The translations under genes were made by a program, and so were the position numbers. The notes under the pieces were generated by a model that did not search any database, had not been told where the DNA came from, and worked only from the letters and a program-made list of their open reading frames with translations. This document shows, piece after piece, positions 18,774-26,087 of a stretch of 64,000 bases of DNA (positions within the stretch are counted from its first letter, which is position 1; every line of letters starts with the position of its first letter). The DNA is from an uncultured Oscillospiraceae bacterium (lineage in GTDB: Bacteria > Bacillota > Clostridia > Oscillospirales > Oscillospiraceae), in the NCBI GenBank assembly GCA_934645175.1, contig CAKUDE010000005.1, forward strand, positions 1-64,000, read 5' to 3'.

Positions 18774-19469
18774 TTACTTCTTAGGCGGTTGGTTCAAAGA
18801 AAAATCGAAGCGCATTTCCAGCGCGGCAAAGAGCTGCCGTACAACGTTTTCCGCAAGCTTGAGAATATCAATAGATCGAATATAAGCCAGCACGCGCTTC
18901 TGCACCTCTTCCGGTACGCGGTAGGAACGGAGGGAAAGCGTCAGGAAGCGATCCAGCTTCTTTTCCAGCGGAAAATGAATATCGCATGGCTTGGCCATAT
19001 AACCGCGCATGATTCCGGCCGTCCCGATCTCAAACTCGTAAAAATCGCTCTGCGTGGCCATCGGCTGATACGGGCCGAAGATCTGGAAAAGCTCCTGCGC
19101 CATATGTTGATAAATAAAATCCGACGTCTGCGGTGTGTTATACGCCTCAAGGTAAATATCCCGAAGATTTTCGTTCTGCTCGGTCAGTACAAGCTGGATC
19201 GCCGTTTCGGCAGCGTATACATACACCGCCGGAAGATCGCTGCGGGTAACGCTGCGCGCAACGTTGAACTGACCGCCAAACATGAATTCGACCAGTTCGC
19301 CGAGAATCCCGTCCTTGGTGCGGAAAATATTCTGGAAGGTGCTGGCGGAAACCTGCGCCTCACGGATAATCTGACTGATCGGCGTCTGATGATACCCCTG
19401 CTCCAAAAACAGGCGAACGCAGACAGACAGAATGCGGTTTTTCGTTTCGATGCTTCCCTTTCGTAACAA
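18774..19469 (-). CDS. TetR/AcrR-family regulator
   Basis: A 231-residue regulator with the N-terminal TetR helix-turn-helix (RLFLEQGYHQTPISQIIREA, then VSASTFQNIFRTKDGILGELV) and a long helical ligand-binding domain of no recognised subfamily. The only in-frame start is a TTG at 19469, with AAAAGGAA only 2 bases before it, so the exact start is uncertain. It is divergent from the candidate small RNA at 19651, with about 180 bases between, and could regulate it (inference). Confidence 0.82.
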   Translation of the reverse strand: MLRKGSIETKNRILSVCVRLFLEQGYHQTPISQIIREAQVSASTFQNIFRTKDGILGELVEFMFGGQFNVARSVTRSDLPAVYVYAAETAIQLVLTEQNENLRDIYLEAYNTPQTSDFIYQHMAQELFQIFGPYQPMATQSDFYEFEIGTAGIMRGYMAKPCDIHFPLEKKLDRFLTLSLRSYRVPEEVQKRVLAYIRSIDILKLAENVVRQLFAALEMRFDFSLNQPPKK

Positions 19470-19615
19470 TTCCTTTTCACACTCCGATTTTTATGGATGT
19501 ACCGATTGTATCAAATTTTCGATCAAATTGCAAGCGGTTTTGCCAAAATACAACGCCGTTTCCCGCCTGCACCGCACCGTGGCCACCGTCCAAAAAAATC
19601 AAAAGTGCAAAACGA

Positions 19616-19644
19616 TTGACTTTTTTCGCATTTTCTGCGATAAT
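19616..19644 (+). promoter_or_regulatory. Promoter of the candidate small RNA
   Basis: TTGACT (19616-19621), 17-base spacer, GATAAT (19639-19644). No convincing gene begins downstream before the terminator at 19842. Confidence 0.6.
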
Positions 19645-19650
19645 AAACTC

Positions 19651-19882
19651 GGAAGTCGGCTTCATTGCCTTCGAGACGGAGAGCGGTTCCCGCATTCGGA
19701 GGGCCGGGGCCGCATATGGCGGTTTCCGGAGTTGTCGTCCTGTCACGGCTGTAACCGATGCGAGTACCGACCTCCAATGCAATAAAACGGCTGCCCGGAA
19801 GGGGTTCCTGTGCAGTAAAAAGGGATAGTCATAATCGGCGGCGGAGCGTGCATCGGCAGGGATGTTCGCTCCGTTTCTCTTT
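19651..19882 (+). ncRNA. Candidate orphan structured RNA, about 230 nt
   Basis: The 650 bases between the TetR gene and the cassette array hold no gene with a ribosome site; the longer open frames there look like chance. What is visible is a good promoter, then about 190 bases rich in short stems, for example GCCGC-ATAT-GGCGG inside CCGG arms, GCGG-TTC-CCGC and CGGTT paired to AACCG. Then comes a strong hairpin (CGGAGCG 19842-19848 with CGCTCCG 19867-19873, inner CATC/GATG) and TTTCTCTTT. I could not match it to 6S, SRP, tmRNA, RNase P, T-box or a common riboswitch. The terminator precedes the array promoter, so it appears to be an independent transcript. Confidence 0.4.
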
Positions 19883-19949
19883 CCGGCGATTCTTTGCATA
19901 TTTCCCCGAATATACCGTATAGCAATTTGAAAAATAAAACAAAAAGTAC

Positions 19950-20118
19950 TTGACAAGAATTGAAAGTAAGTGTATACTCAAACTATAAATAATTCGTCCT
20001 GTTTTTCAAGCAGGCGAGTCCGGAGGTGATACCCGATGATTTGCTGAGTCTGCTCCGCCGTAAGTAAAAGCCACCCACTGACGAAACAAGAAATAACCAA
20101 ATGAAAGGACTTGTAAAC
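19950..20118 (+). promoter_or_regulatory. Array unit A promoter and conserved leader with three-codon uORF
   Basis: TTGACA (19950-19955), 17 bases, TATACT (19973-19978). The leader, almost identical in all four units, has a CCTG/CAGG hairpin and the extended ribosome site GGAGGTGAT (20022-20030), which is fully complementary to the 16S rRNA 3' end. Nine bases after its GGAGG comes ATG ATT TGC TGA (20036-20047), a Met-Ile-Cys micro-ORF. A second overlapping frame (GTG at 20026 to TAA at 20067) would encode a 13-residue peptide ending LLSLLRRK. CGGAG and CTCCG (20053-20057) can pair around the micro-ORF. The real gene has a separate site, AAAGGA, 9 bases before 20119. Confidence 0.75.
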
Positions 20119-20541
20119 ATGACAAAAAGAAAATTGTTCGTATGTCTGACAGCCTTTCTTCTCGTTTCCGTCCTCGCCGTAAGTGTGTCCGCCGCTCTCA
20201 ATGACAAGGCAGTACTGGTTGAGCCATTTGATACGTTCCGAGCCCGTTCCGGCCAATCTGCAGACAATCGAAACCTTGCGCTAACTGTCTCTTCCGTTGT
20301 TAAAAATCCCGTTGGCGCTCATTTCCAAGTCTCGGGGTATACCACTGACGGTGATACACGAGACGAACTGTCGTGTTACGAAAGCCCATCTGGCGTTATC
20401 GAATTCCGGCAGAATTTCCCGCTTTACTTTTCCATTATCTACTATCCGACCGAATTACATACCAAACACTTTCTTCTGGATGACGACTATTATGCATATG
20501 CGGGAATATATGATCTGACCGCATTTGTCACTGTCCCGTGA
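20119..20541 (+). CDS. Array unit A small secreted protein
   Basis: A 140-residue protein with a typical Sec signal peptide (MTKRKLFVCLTAFLLVSVLA, cleavage probably after VSA near residue 25). The mature domain of about 115 residues shares with units C and D a VTVSSVxKN motif, FQVSGYT, FPLYFSIxYYP, a TxHFxLD motif and an end of the type YAGIYDLTAFVTVP. This looks like an all-beta fold with no cysteine pair or known catalytic motif. The start at 20119 is chosen over 20101 because AAAGGA lies 9 bases before it. It is followed after 35 bases by its lipoprotein partner. Function unknown. Confidence 0.75.
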   Translation: MTKRKLFVCLTAFLLVSVLAVSVSAALNDKAVLVEPFDTFRARSGQSADNRNLALTVSSVVKNPVGAHFQVSGYTTDGDTRDELSCYESPSGVIEFRQNFPLYFSIIYYPTELHTKHFLLDDDYYAYAGIYDLTAFVTVP

Positions 20542-20576
20542 CGCGTCCCCAATCCCGTTTTTAGGAGGCACATGAT

Positions 20577-21665
20577 ATGTCCAAATTCGTTTCTCATATC
20601 GGAAGAGTACTTTCTCTGATTCTTGTCCTTTCCCTCCTCTGCTCCTGCACGCCGATTGTCATTCCGAGTGATCAACCGACAGAATCGACGGGCGAAGACA
20701 TTTTCACTCCGACGCAGCAGCCGACGGAGGCGACGGCTACTCCCACTAAAGATCCCTCCGATAAAGAACCCGCCGGTATTATCTCCACTTTTCACGCCGA
20801 TGCTCTGCCTGAAACGGAGAACGGCAGAAAATATATCTCCTATACCGGCGGCGAAATCGTGATTCCGTGCATGGTCAGACATTCGGGAAGAGGAGGAAAA
20901 TACGGAACGGGCTTTCTGATCTTTTTGGACGGTCAGCCCCAGCCATATCGAACGGATGAGATTGACGAATACGCATTTATGCATGTTTTCCATCACCAAA
21001 ATTCCGAGGTCTGCATTCGGTTCACCTTTACTCCGGTCACAGGCAAGGCAGGGGATATGCTTGAATTCTTCATTCTTCCGATCACTGAGCCGGACTGGAC
21101 GTGGAAGGACAAGGGCGTGCGCGGCGATCCGACTAATGCAAAAGTGGGCATCGGCGCAGAAATCAAAATGACGGTCGATCCTACGGAGCAGAATTTCCCC
21201 TCCCCCGCTGTCATGCTGACGGATATTTCCTCCACCAAAGTCGACTGCCCGCACGAAGACATTCAGGAATGGTCCGAAACCGATTTGATAAAACGAGCCG
21301 GGAGCCGCTTTATAATAAACGGTTGCTTGGGTACATCAGGCGTGTTCTATAATATTACAAACGAACATCCGATTTCGCTTGACATGGAGGTGTGGGGCAC
21401 GCCGTATGTCCACTACGGACTTGTCTTTTTCGTGGACTATCAGCCGGTCACGGACGCAGACGGAAATCCAATCTTCCTCGATGTGGAAAGCGGCAAAAAG
21501 ACGCTGCTTCACGCTATGCTGGATATGAGCGACTTTGAGGAGGAGCGTGTCGTGTTCGCCGTGCTTGTCCCGCGCAATATGCGGACAAATGAGGTAGACG
21601 CGAAAGTTGGCCCCAATGCATTACCGACTGGGTTCCTGTTGGCGTGGGATTACCCCAATAAATAA
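20577..21665 (+). CDS. Array unit A lipoprotein
   Basis: A 362-residue lipoprotein: signal peptide ending LLCSC, then a linker nearly identical in all five array lipoproteins (EDIFTPTQQPTE). Two conserved regions follow: an N-terminal part with FLDGQPQPYRTD, YAFMH and FTPVTGKAGD, and a C-terminal part with CPHEDIQEWSETDL, VWGTPYVHYGLVFFVDYQPV and EERVVFAVLVPRN. The pattern of strands suggests two beta-sandwich domains exposed outside the membrane. There is no enzyme motif and no sortase signal. AGGAGG lies 8 bases before ATG 20577. Its C-terminal third is almost identical to that of unit D. Confidence 0.75.
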   Translation: MSKFVSHIGRVLSLILVLSLLCSCTPIVIPSDQPTESTGEDIFTPTQQPTEATATPTKDPSDKEPAGIISTFHADALPETENGRKYISYTGGEIVIPCMVRHSGRGGKYGTGFLIFLDGQPQPYRTDEIDEYAFMHVFHHQNSEVCIRFTFTPVTGKAGDMLEFFILPITEPDWTWKDKGVRGDPTNAKVGIGAEIKMTVDPTEQNFPSPAVMLTDISSTKVDCPHEDIQEWSETDLIKRAGSRFIINGCLGTSGVFYNITNEHPISLDMEVWGTPYVHYGLVFFVDYQPVTDADGNPIFLDVESGKKTLLHAMLDMSDFEEERVVFAVLVPRNMRTNEVDAKVGPNALPTGFLLAWDYPNK

Positions 21666-21669
21666 CTAT

Positions 21670-21710
21670 GCTTCGAAAAAGGTGCGGCGCTGCCGCACCT
21701 TTTTCGAAGC
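21670..21710 (+). terminator. Array unit A terminator
   Basis: Long perfect inverted repeat, arms GCTTCGAAAAAGGTGCGG and its complement around CGCTG. The core AAGGTGCGG-CGCTG-CCGCACCTT recurs after each of the first four lipoprotein genes. Confidence 0.88.
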
Positions 21711-21788
21711 AGTCTTTTCCTTGAATGTGCTTCTGCATATTTTCTCGAATATACCATATAACAATTTGAAAAATAAAGCAAAAAGCAC

Positions 21789-21958
21789 TTGACAAGAATT
21801 GAAAGTAAGTGTATACTCAAACTATAAATAATTCGTCCTGTTTTTCAAGCAGGCGAGTCCGGAGGTGATACCCGATGATTTGCTGAGTCTGCTCCGCCGT
21901 AAGTAAAAGCCACCCACTGACGAAGAAAAAACCACACGAAACGAAAGGACTTGTAAAC
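21789..21958 (+). promoter_or_regulatory. Array unit B promoter and conserved leader
   Basis: TTGACA (21789-21794), 17 bases, TATACT (21812-21817). The leader has the same extended ribosome site, the Met-Ile-Cys-stop micro-ORF (21875-21886) and the overlapping 13-codon frame (21865-21906). The -10 box lies 1839 bases after that of unit A. Confidence 0.75.
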
Positions 21959-22369
21959 ATGAAACATAGAAAATTGTTCGTATGCCTGACAGCCCTTCTT
22001 CTCGTTTCCGTCTTCGCCGTGAATGCATTGGGCGCAACAAAATCAGAAGATGCCGGTATCTACGGCACTGTGACAGGGATCATTACGCAACGCAGCGACA
22101 AAAACTATCTTGACGCAAAGGTTAGCGTTGAATGCAATCACGACCAAGCCCAATTGCGTATTACGGTTGATTTCACCGACGGGTTTGAAAATACATATCA
22201 TTCAGATGTATCAACAGGTCCTCGCGGCAAGCTTGCGTATAGTCACACATTTCCCGTATATCGACTGGTGGAATACACATTGAGGTATACCATATCCGCT
22301 CATGAGGTTTTGAAAGGTACGGTCTCTCCGACAGGGTTTTATACAACTATTGTACTGCCAGTAAGTTAA
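21959..22369 (+). CDS. Array unit B small secreted protein with an unrelated mature domain
   Basis: A 136-residue protein whose signal peptide (MKHRKLFVCLTALLLVSVFA) is almost identical to those of units A, C and D. The mature part is different: a Gly/Thr-rich beta-type sequence starting near TKSEDAGIYGTVTG, without the VSSVTKN, FQVSGYT or FPLYFSIDYYP motifs of its paralogues; only a weak FPVYRLVEYTL echo remains. The same leader and signal peptide therefore carry a different cargo. It is followed after 72 bases by the unit B lipoprotein. Function unknown. Confidence 0.7.
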   Translation: MKHRKLFVCLTALLLVSVFAVNALGATKSEDAGIYGTVTGIITQRSDKNYLDAKVSVECNHDQAQLRITVDFTDGFENTYHSDVSTGPRGKLAYSHTFPVYRLVEYTLRYTISAHEVLKGTVSPTGFYTTIVLPVS

Positions 22370-22441
22370 AGAATTGCCGTTCTTGATTTATTCCGCTTTT
22401 TTAGCGTCGCTTTCGCATTCGAAAGCTGAAAGGAAACCATC

Positions 22442-23539
22442 ATGAAGTTATCAAAAATCATATCCTTGCTTCTTGCGTTGTTTCTCCTCTGCTCCTGCAC
22501 GCCGGTCGTCATTCCGAGTGACCAGCCGACGGAAACGACGGGTGAAGACATTTTCACCCCGACGCAGCAGCCGACGGAGGCTTCCGGGCCAGATGTTCCG
22601 ACCGAATCTTCTGCGCTCCCTTCCGAAACAGAGCCGATCAGCGACATGACAGGCAGCGTACGTTGGGGAATCACATCCTACGACGTCGACCCGCTCGGAG
22701 CGTATGTGATCTACCCCGGAGAGGAAATGACCCTGCAGATGGACCTGGAACACTCGGGGCGAAGCGGGAAATTCGGCACCGGGCTTCTGCTTTTCGTCGA
22801 CGGTCAGCCGCAGCCCTATAAGACGGACGAAGAGGACTACTATTCCTATATGCACACCTTCTACCACCGAAACTCCAGCAAGGAATTCACCGTATCCTTT
22901 ATTCCCGTCACCGGGAAAGAGGGCGATACGCTGGAGCTCTGCGGTACTCTGGTGGACAGCGCATATTATGACCCTGCGAAGGGCGTCGGCTCCTGTATGC
23001 CGGGAAAGGCTCCTGTAAGCATCCGTATGGTCTACACCGCAACTCCTCCTGCCGACACGGATTTATGCCAGCCAAATGTTATGCTCAGCGATGTGCAGAT
23101 CTACAAAACCGACACCAAGGCAACCGATGTTGTCGGTTGGTCGGCAGAGGACCTGTTTAAAAGGATTGGTACAAGGTTTCTTGTCGACGGCCAAACCTTT
23201 CCTGCGACGCGTTACGAGATGAGCAAGGAACAACCCGTCTCTCTCGAATTCAATCTCTGGGGAACTACGACCGTCAAATACGGACTTGTGCTGTTTATTG
23301 ACCATCAACCGGTCGTCGCCGAAGACGGCAAGCCGTTTATGCTGGATGTCGAATCCGGCCAGACAAGCGTATTCCGCGCAACACTCGACATGACGGGTTT
23401 TGAAGGTGAGCGAACGGTTTACGCCATTCTTGTCCCACGGAATATCCAAACGGCAGCAGGAATGACCACGGAAGTTGTGTTAACAGGGACCTCCTGCTAT
23501 ACGCTGCTGTCAAAACAAGCAACCGAACATCCCGCGTAG
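22442..23539 (+). CDS. Array unit B lipoprotein
   Basis: A 365-residue lipoprotein with the common LLCSCTP lipobox and linker (EDIFTPTQQPTEA). The mature part keeps the family frame (FVDGQPQPYKTDEEDYYSYMH, FIPVTGKEGD, VVGWSAEDLFKRIGTR, LDMTGFEGERTVYAILVPRN) but is the most divergent of the four intact copies: LWGTTTVKYGLVLFIDHQPV replaces VWGTPYVHYGLVFFVDYQPV. This matches the odd small protein of the same unit, suggesting the two products of a unit co-evolve or interact (inference). AAAGGA lies 7 bases before the ATG. Confidence 0.75.
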   Translation: MKLSKIISLLLALFLLCSCTPVVIPSDQPTETTGEDIFTPTQQPTEASGPDVPTESSALPSETEPISDMTGSVRWGITSYDVDPLGAYVIYPGEEMTLQMDLEHSGRSGKFGTGLLLFVDGQPQPYKTDEEDYYSYMHTFYHRNSSKEFTVSFIPVTGKEGDTLELCGTLVDSAYYDPAKGVGSCMPGKAPVSIRMVYTATPPADTDLCQPNVMLSDVQIYKTDTKATDVVGWSAEDLFKRIGTRFLVDGQTFPATRYEMSKEQPVSLEFNLWGTTTVKYGLVLFIDHQPVVAEDGKPFMLDVESGQTSVFRATLDMTGFEGERTVYAILVPRNIQTAAGMTTEVVLTGTSCYTLLSKQATEHPA

Positions 23540-23564
23540 GCCTTTGCAGGGCATTACCACCGAC

Positions 23565-23594
23565 AAAAAGGTGCGGCGCTGCCGCACCTTTTTT
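23565..23594 (+). terminator. Array unit B terminator
   Basis: AAAAAGGTGCGG, loop CGCTG, CCGCACCTTTTTTT; the same core as the other units. Confidence 0.88.
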
Positions 23595-23640
23595 TGAAGC
23601 AGTCTTTGCCTTGAATGCGCTTCTGCATATTTTCTCGAAC

Positions 23641-23790
23641 ATAGTGTATACTCAGACTATAAATATTTCGTCCTGTTTTTCAAGCAGGCGAGTCCGGAGG
23701 TGATACCCGATGATCTGCTGAGTCTGCTCCGCCGTAAGTAAAAGCCACCCACCGTCGAAGAAAAAATACTAAATGAAAGGACTTGTAAAC
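23641..23790 (+). promoter_or_regulatory. Array unit C leader with a damaged promoter
   Basis: The -10 box TATACT (23647-23652) and the whole leader are kept, including the micro-ORF (23710-23721). About 57 bases found in units B and D before the -10, including TTGACA, are missing: the segment reads directly from CTCGAACATA into GTGTATACT. No good -35 replaces it. The single difference inside the micro-ORF region (T to C at 23715) is silent in both overlapping frames. Confidence 0.7.
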
Positions 23791-24222
23791 ATGAAACATA
23801 GAAAAATGTTCGTATGCCTGACAGCCCTTCTTCTCGTTTCCGTCTTCGCCGTGAATGCACTGGCTGCAGCTGATATGGTCCCAGTTCCCGGATATGGGAA
23901 ATACAGAATCAACACGTATCAGCAGGAAGATTTCCCTCGTTTTTTAGTCACAGTGTCATCCGTAACCAAAAATGAATCTAACGCTCGATTTCAAGTATCC
24001 GGATATACTTCCAACGGCAAAACCGGAGAAGAAAGGGTTCAGGATGAAATGCGATACTATCTAAGTGAGCGCGGAGTTACCAGATTTGAGCAGTTGTTTC
24101 CGCTATATTTCTCTATTGACTATTATCCGGTAGATGTCTATACCAATCATTTTTTCCTTGACGAAAATGACAATTGTCTCGGTGCATTCTTGCTTGTTAA
24201 GACAGACGTCAGCGTCCCCTAG
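23791..24222 (+). CDS. Array unit C small secreted protein
   Basis: A 143-residue secreted protein: signal peptide MKHRKMFVCLTALLLVSVFA, cleavage near ALA/AAD. The mature domain is of the unit A/D type, with FLVTVSSVTKNESNARFQVS, GYTSNGKTGEE, YYLSERGVTRFEQ, FPLYFSIDYYPVDVYTNHFF and an end in TDVSVP. The start at 23791 has AAAGGA 9 bases upstream; the in-frame ATG at 23773 does not. With its promoter damaged, its expression may depend on read-through or be low. Confidence 0.75.
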   Translation: MKHRKMFVCLTALLLVSVFAVNALAAADMVPVPGYGKYRINTYQQEDFPRFLVTVSSVTKNESNARFQVSGYTSNGKTGEERVQDEMRYYLSERGVTRFEQLFPLYFSIDYYPVDVYTNHFFLDENDNCLGAFLLVKTDVSVP

Positions 24223-24260
24223 CTCCCATATATCTTATTAATATAGCGAGGTGTGTAAAT

Positions 24261-25322
24261 ATGAAGAGGTTGATTGGTATACTTATTTCTTTTCTCTTAG
24301 CTGTTTCGGTTCTCTGCTCCTGTACGCCGGTCGTCATTCCGAGTGACCAGCCGACGGAAACGACGGGTGAAGACATTTTCACCCCAACGCAGCAGCCGAC
24401 AGAAGATATCGTAACACCCACAAGCTTTCCGTCGGAAACCCAGAACCCGGATGTTGGCGGGTACTTCACATTTATTATGAAGAGCGACAATCTGCAATCC
24501 AATGAATACGGCCCGTTCATACGCTATGACGGCGGTGAACTTTCCGTCTCGGTTGACTGCGGGCATACCGGCGTACTTGGACAATACGGTACCGGCGTCC
24601 TGATTTTTGTAGACGGTCTGCCTCAACCATATAAAACAGGTGAGGAAAACAGTTACTCTTATATGCACACCTTTTACCATCAAAACTCCGTAGAAACCCT
24701 CACTTTTTTATTTACTCCAATCGTCGGAAGCGCCGGTGACACGCTGGAATGCTATATCGTCCCTGTTTTTGAGCCGGACAGAACCAGGAAAAGCGGGGCG
24801 CGAGGCTCCCCCACGCAGTACACGGTCGGACCAAATTTTCAGATTTGCTTTGATAAATCTGCACCGCAGATGGATTTTGCGAAACCGGCTGTCATGCTGA
24901 GTGATGTCAGTATAGAGAAGATAAACTGCCCGTATGAAGACATCGCAGGCTTGTCAGAAAAGGATTTAAGGGAAAAAATCAAAACAAGGGCTCTCCTTGA
25001 TGGCTCCGCGCTCCCGGAATTCTACGACGTAACAAATAGTCATCCGTTGGAGCTGGAGGTGCAGATTTGGGGCTCGCCATATGTGAATTTTGGTCTTGTT
25101 TACTTCGTAGACTATCAACCGGTTACAGACTCAGTCGGAAATCCGTTCTTCTTTGATGTTGAGAGCGGCAAAAAAACGGTGCTTCGTACACTGCTTGACA
25201 TGAGCGATTTTGAAGAGGAGCGTGTTGTGTTCGCCGTGCTTGTCCCGCGCAATCGCCGCACCAGCGAAGTACAAACGGACGTAAGACTGGTTGCCATGCG
25301 CGCATTCTATCTTTTGAGCTAA
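24261..25322 (+). CDS. Array unit C lipoprotein
   Basis: A 353-residue lipoprotein: signal peptide ending VLCSC, the common linker EDIFTPTQQPTED, then the paired conserved regions (FVDGLPQPYKTGEENSYSYM, FTPIVGSAGDTLECYIVPVF; CPYEDIAGLSEKDL, IWGSPYVNFGLVYFVDYQPV, DFEEERVVFAVLVPRNRRTS). It has no enzyme motif. It begins 38 bases after the small secreted gene, following GCGAGGTG. Confidence 0.75.
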   Translation: MKRLIGILISFLLAVSVLCSCTPVVIPSDQPTETTGEDIFTPTQQPTEDIVTPTSFPSETQNPDVGGYFTFIMKSDNLQSNEYGPFIRYDGGELSVSVDCGHTGVLGQYGTGVLIFVDGLPQPYKTGEENSYSYMHTFYHQNSVETLTFLFTPIVGSAGDTLECYIVPVFEPDRTRKSGARGSPTQYTVGPNFQICFDKSAPQMDFAKPAVMLSDVSIEKINCPYEDIAGLSEKDLREKIKTRALLDGSALPEFYDVTNSHPLELEVQIWGSPYVNFGLVYFVDYQPVTDSVGNPFFFDVESGKKTVLRTLLDMSDFEEERVVFAVLVPRNRRTSEVQTDVRLVAMRAFYLLS

Positions 25323-25350
25323 ATCAATTTGAGTAGTGATTAACAGCTGC

Positions 25351-25378
25351 AAGGTGCGGCGCTGCCGCACCTTTTTTG
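25351..25378 (+). terminator. Array unit C terminator
   Basis: AAGGTGCGG, loop CGCTG, CCGCACCTTTTTT. Confidence 0.88.
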
Positions 25379-25457
25379 AAGCAGTCTTTGCTTTGAATGC
25401 GCTTCTGTATATTTTCTCGAACACACCGTATAACAATTTGAAAAATAAAAAAAGTAC

Positions 25458-25627
25458 TTGACAAGAATTGAAAGTAAGTGTATACTCAAACTATAAATAA
25501 TTCATCCTGTTTTTCAAGCAGGCGAGTCCGGAGGTGATACCCGATGATTTGCTGAGTCTGCTCCGCCGTAAGTAAAAGCCACCCACTGACGAAGAAAAAA
25601 CCACACGAAACGAAAGGACTTGTAAAC
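25458..25627 (+). promoter_or_regulatory. Array unit D promoter and conserved leader
   Basis: TTGACA (25458-25463), 17 bases, TATACT (25481-25486). Leader with extended ribosome site, micro-ORF (25544-25555) and overlapping 13-codon frame (25534-25575). The spacing to the unit C -10 box is 1834 bases. Confidence 0.75.
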
Positions 25628-26059
25628 ATGAAACATAGAAAATTGTTCGTATGCCTGACAGCCCTTCTTCTCGTTTCCGTCTTCGCCGTAAGTGTGTCCG
25701 CCAAGGCAGATAATGACAAATCGACAGAGGTATTAGGATTTGGTATATTTCGTGCAACATCCAATCAAATGCTATCCAATCCCAACTTTGTACTCACTGT
25801 CTTATCGGTAACTCAAAACAGTTCCAATGCATACTTTCAGGTATCAGCTTACATAAAGTATGACCGTCTCGACAACTTTACTAATGAGGGCTATCATACG
25901 AGTGATCGCGGCTTATCAAGATACGAATTAAAGTTTCCCCTCTATTTTACTATTGACCTTTACCCAACCAAAATAAAGACGAATCATTTCTTAATGGATT
26001 CCGATGAATATTCCTATGCTGGAATATTCGATGTTATCTCCACAGTGAGTATTCCGTGA
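25628..26059 (+). CDS. Array unit D small secreted protein
   Basis: A 143-residue secreted protein: signal peptide MKHRKLFVCLTALLLVSVFA, cleavage near VSA/KAD. The mature domain is of the A/C type: FVLTVLSVTQNSSNAYFQVS, SDRGLSRYELKFPLYFTIDL, TNHFLMDSDEYSYAGIFDV and an end in STVSIP. AAAGGA lies 9 bases before the ATG. The coding region is clearly richer in A and T than genes outside the array. Confidence 0.75.
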   Translation: MKHRKLFVCLTALLLVSVFAVSVSAKADNDKSTEVLGFGIFRATSNQMLSNPNFVLTVLSVTQNSSNAYFQVSAYIKYDRLDNFTNEGYHTSDRGLSRYELKFPLYFTIDLYPTKIKTNHFLMDSDEYSYAGIFDVISTVSIP

Positions 26060-26087
26060 TCATCAATTAGCAGGAGGGACGTATTGT

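Noticed and set aside
19477..19956. 159-codon minus-strand frame upstream of the cassette array
   Set aside because: No ribosome site, it runs through a promoter and terminator, and similar frames recur opposite the array leaders because of the repeated DNA.
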